This document shows, piece after piece, positions 5,650 to 5,742 of a DNA stretch of 5,742 bases (positions within the stretch are counted from its first letter, which is position 1; every line of letters starts with the position of its first letter). The stretch covers positions 1-5,742 of the forward strand of contig JAFWEA010000083.1 in NCBI GenBank assembly GCA_017543005.1. Direction: 5' to 3'. The stretch is from Solobacterium sp. (GTDB lineage: Bacteria; Bacillota_I; Bacilli_A; Erysipelotrichales; Erysipelotrichaceae). The notes below the pieces were generated by a model, which worked only from the letters and a program-made list of their open reading frames with translations, did no database searches and was not told the origin of the DNA. The position numbers and the translations under genes were made by a program.

Positions 5650-5742
5650 GTACAGCTCAGATTATCTCCTGGTTTGTGGCGGCCATTACCTTCGGTACGG
5701 TCATCATGTACGGATGCATCGGCGAAACGATCAACCAGAAAG
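5646..5742 (+). CDS. ABC importer permease 2, N-terminal fragment (NupQ/YufQ-like)
   Basis: The ATG overlaps the permease 1 stop in an ATGA arrangement, and the frame stays open to the right edge, giving 32 codons. The visible protein begins MSTAQIISWFVAAITFGTVIMYG and continues CIGETINQK. That is one hydrophobic helix followed by a Gly-Glu segment, as at the N-terminus of the second permease in BMP/NupNOPQ-type systems. Order and spacing also match that gene set, where two different permeases form the channel. Identification rests mainly on context, because most of the gene lies outside the window. Confidence 0.8.
   Translation, partial: MSTAQIISWFVAAITFGTVIMYGCIGETINQK

Overview
This looks like a stretch of chromosome from a Gram-positive, Firmicutes-type bacterium. 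The evidence is strong AGGAGG-like ribosome binding sites, a purine riboswitch that ends in an intrinsic terminator, a lipobox lipoprotein as ABC solute receptor, and a YczE/YitT-type membrane protein. Codons are moderately GC-rich, which would fit a gut Erysipelotrichia or Clostridia lineage, but that placement is a guess. All genes are on the + strand and form two transcription units.

Unit 1 (1-1369) has the C-terminal end of a YczE/YyaS/YitT-family membrane protein. Four bases later comes a complete 372-aa cation diffusion facilitator (CDF) metal exporter. Its metal-site residues (Asn/Asp in TM2, Asp/Asp in TM5) resemble the manganese exporter MntE. A weak terminator-like hairpin follows.

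The 332-base gap at 1370-1701 has no gene and is a regulatory leader. It contains an extended -10 promoter (predicted start near 1479), a textbook guanine-class purine riboswitch aptamer (1487-1555), two further hairpins, and a strong intrinsic terminator (1628-1670) just upstream of the next start codon.

Unit 2 (1702 to the right edge) is a nucleoside-type ABC importer of the BMP/NupNOPQ kind. It encodes a BMP-family receptor lipoprotein, a 15-bp intercistronic hairpin, a tandem two-domain ATPase, a first permease, and the first 32 codons of a second permease. The last three genes are translationally coupled or nearly so (1-base and 4-base overlaps). The riboswitch base equivalent to C74 is a cytosine, which predicts guanine or guanine-like ligands. 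The simplest model is that high intracellular guanine terminates transcription and shuts off uptake of purine nucleosides, probably guanosine-like.

I found no mobile element, CRISPR array, tRNA or rRNA, and no convincing new system. The most notable points are the long, multi-hairpin riboswitch expression platform with repeated competing segments, the wholly degenerate second ATP site of the ATPase, and the duplicated cytoplasmic domain of the CDF exporter.
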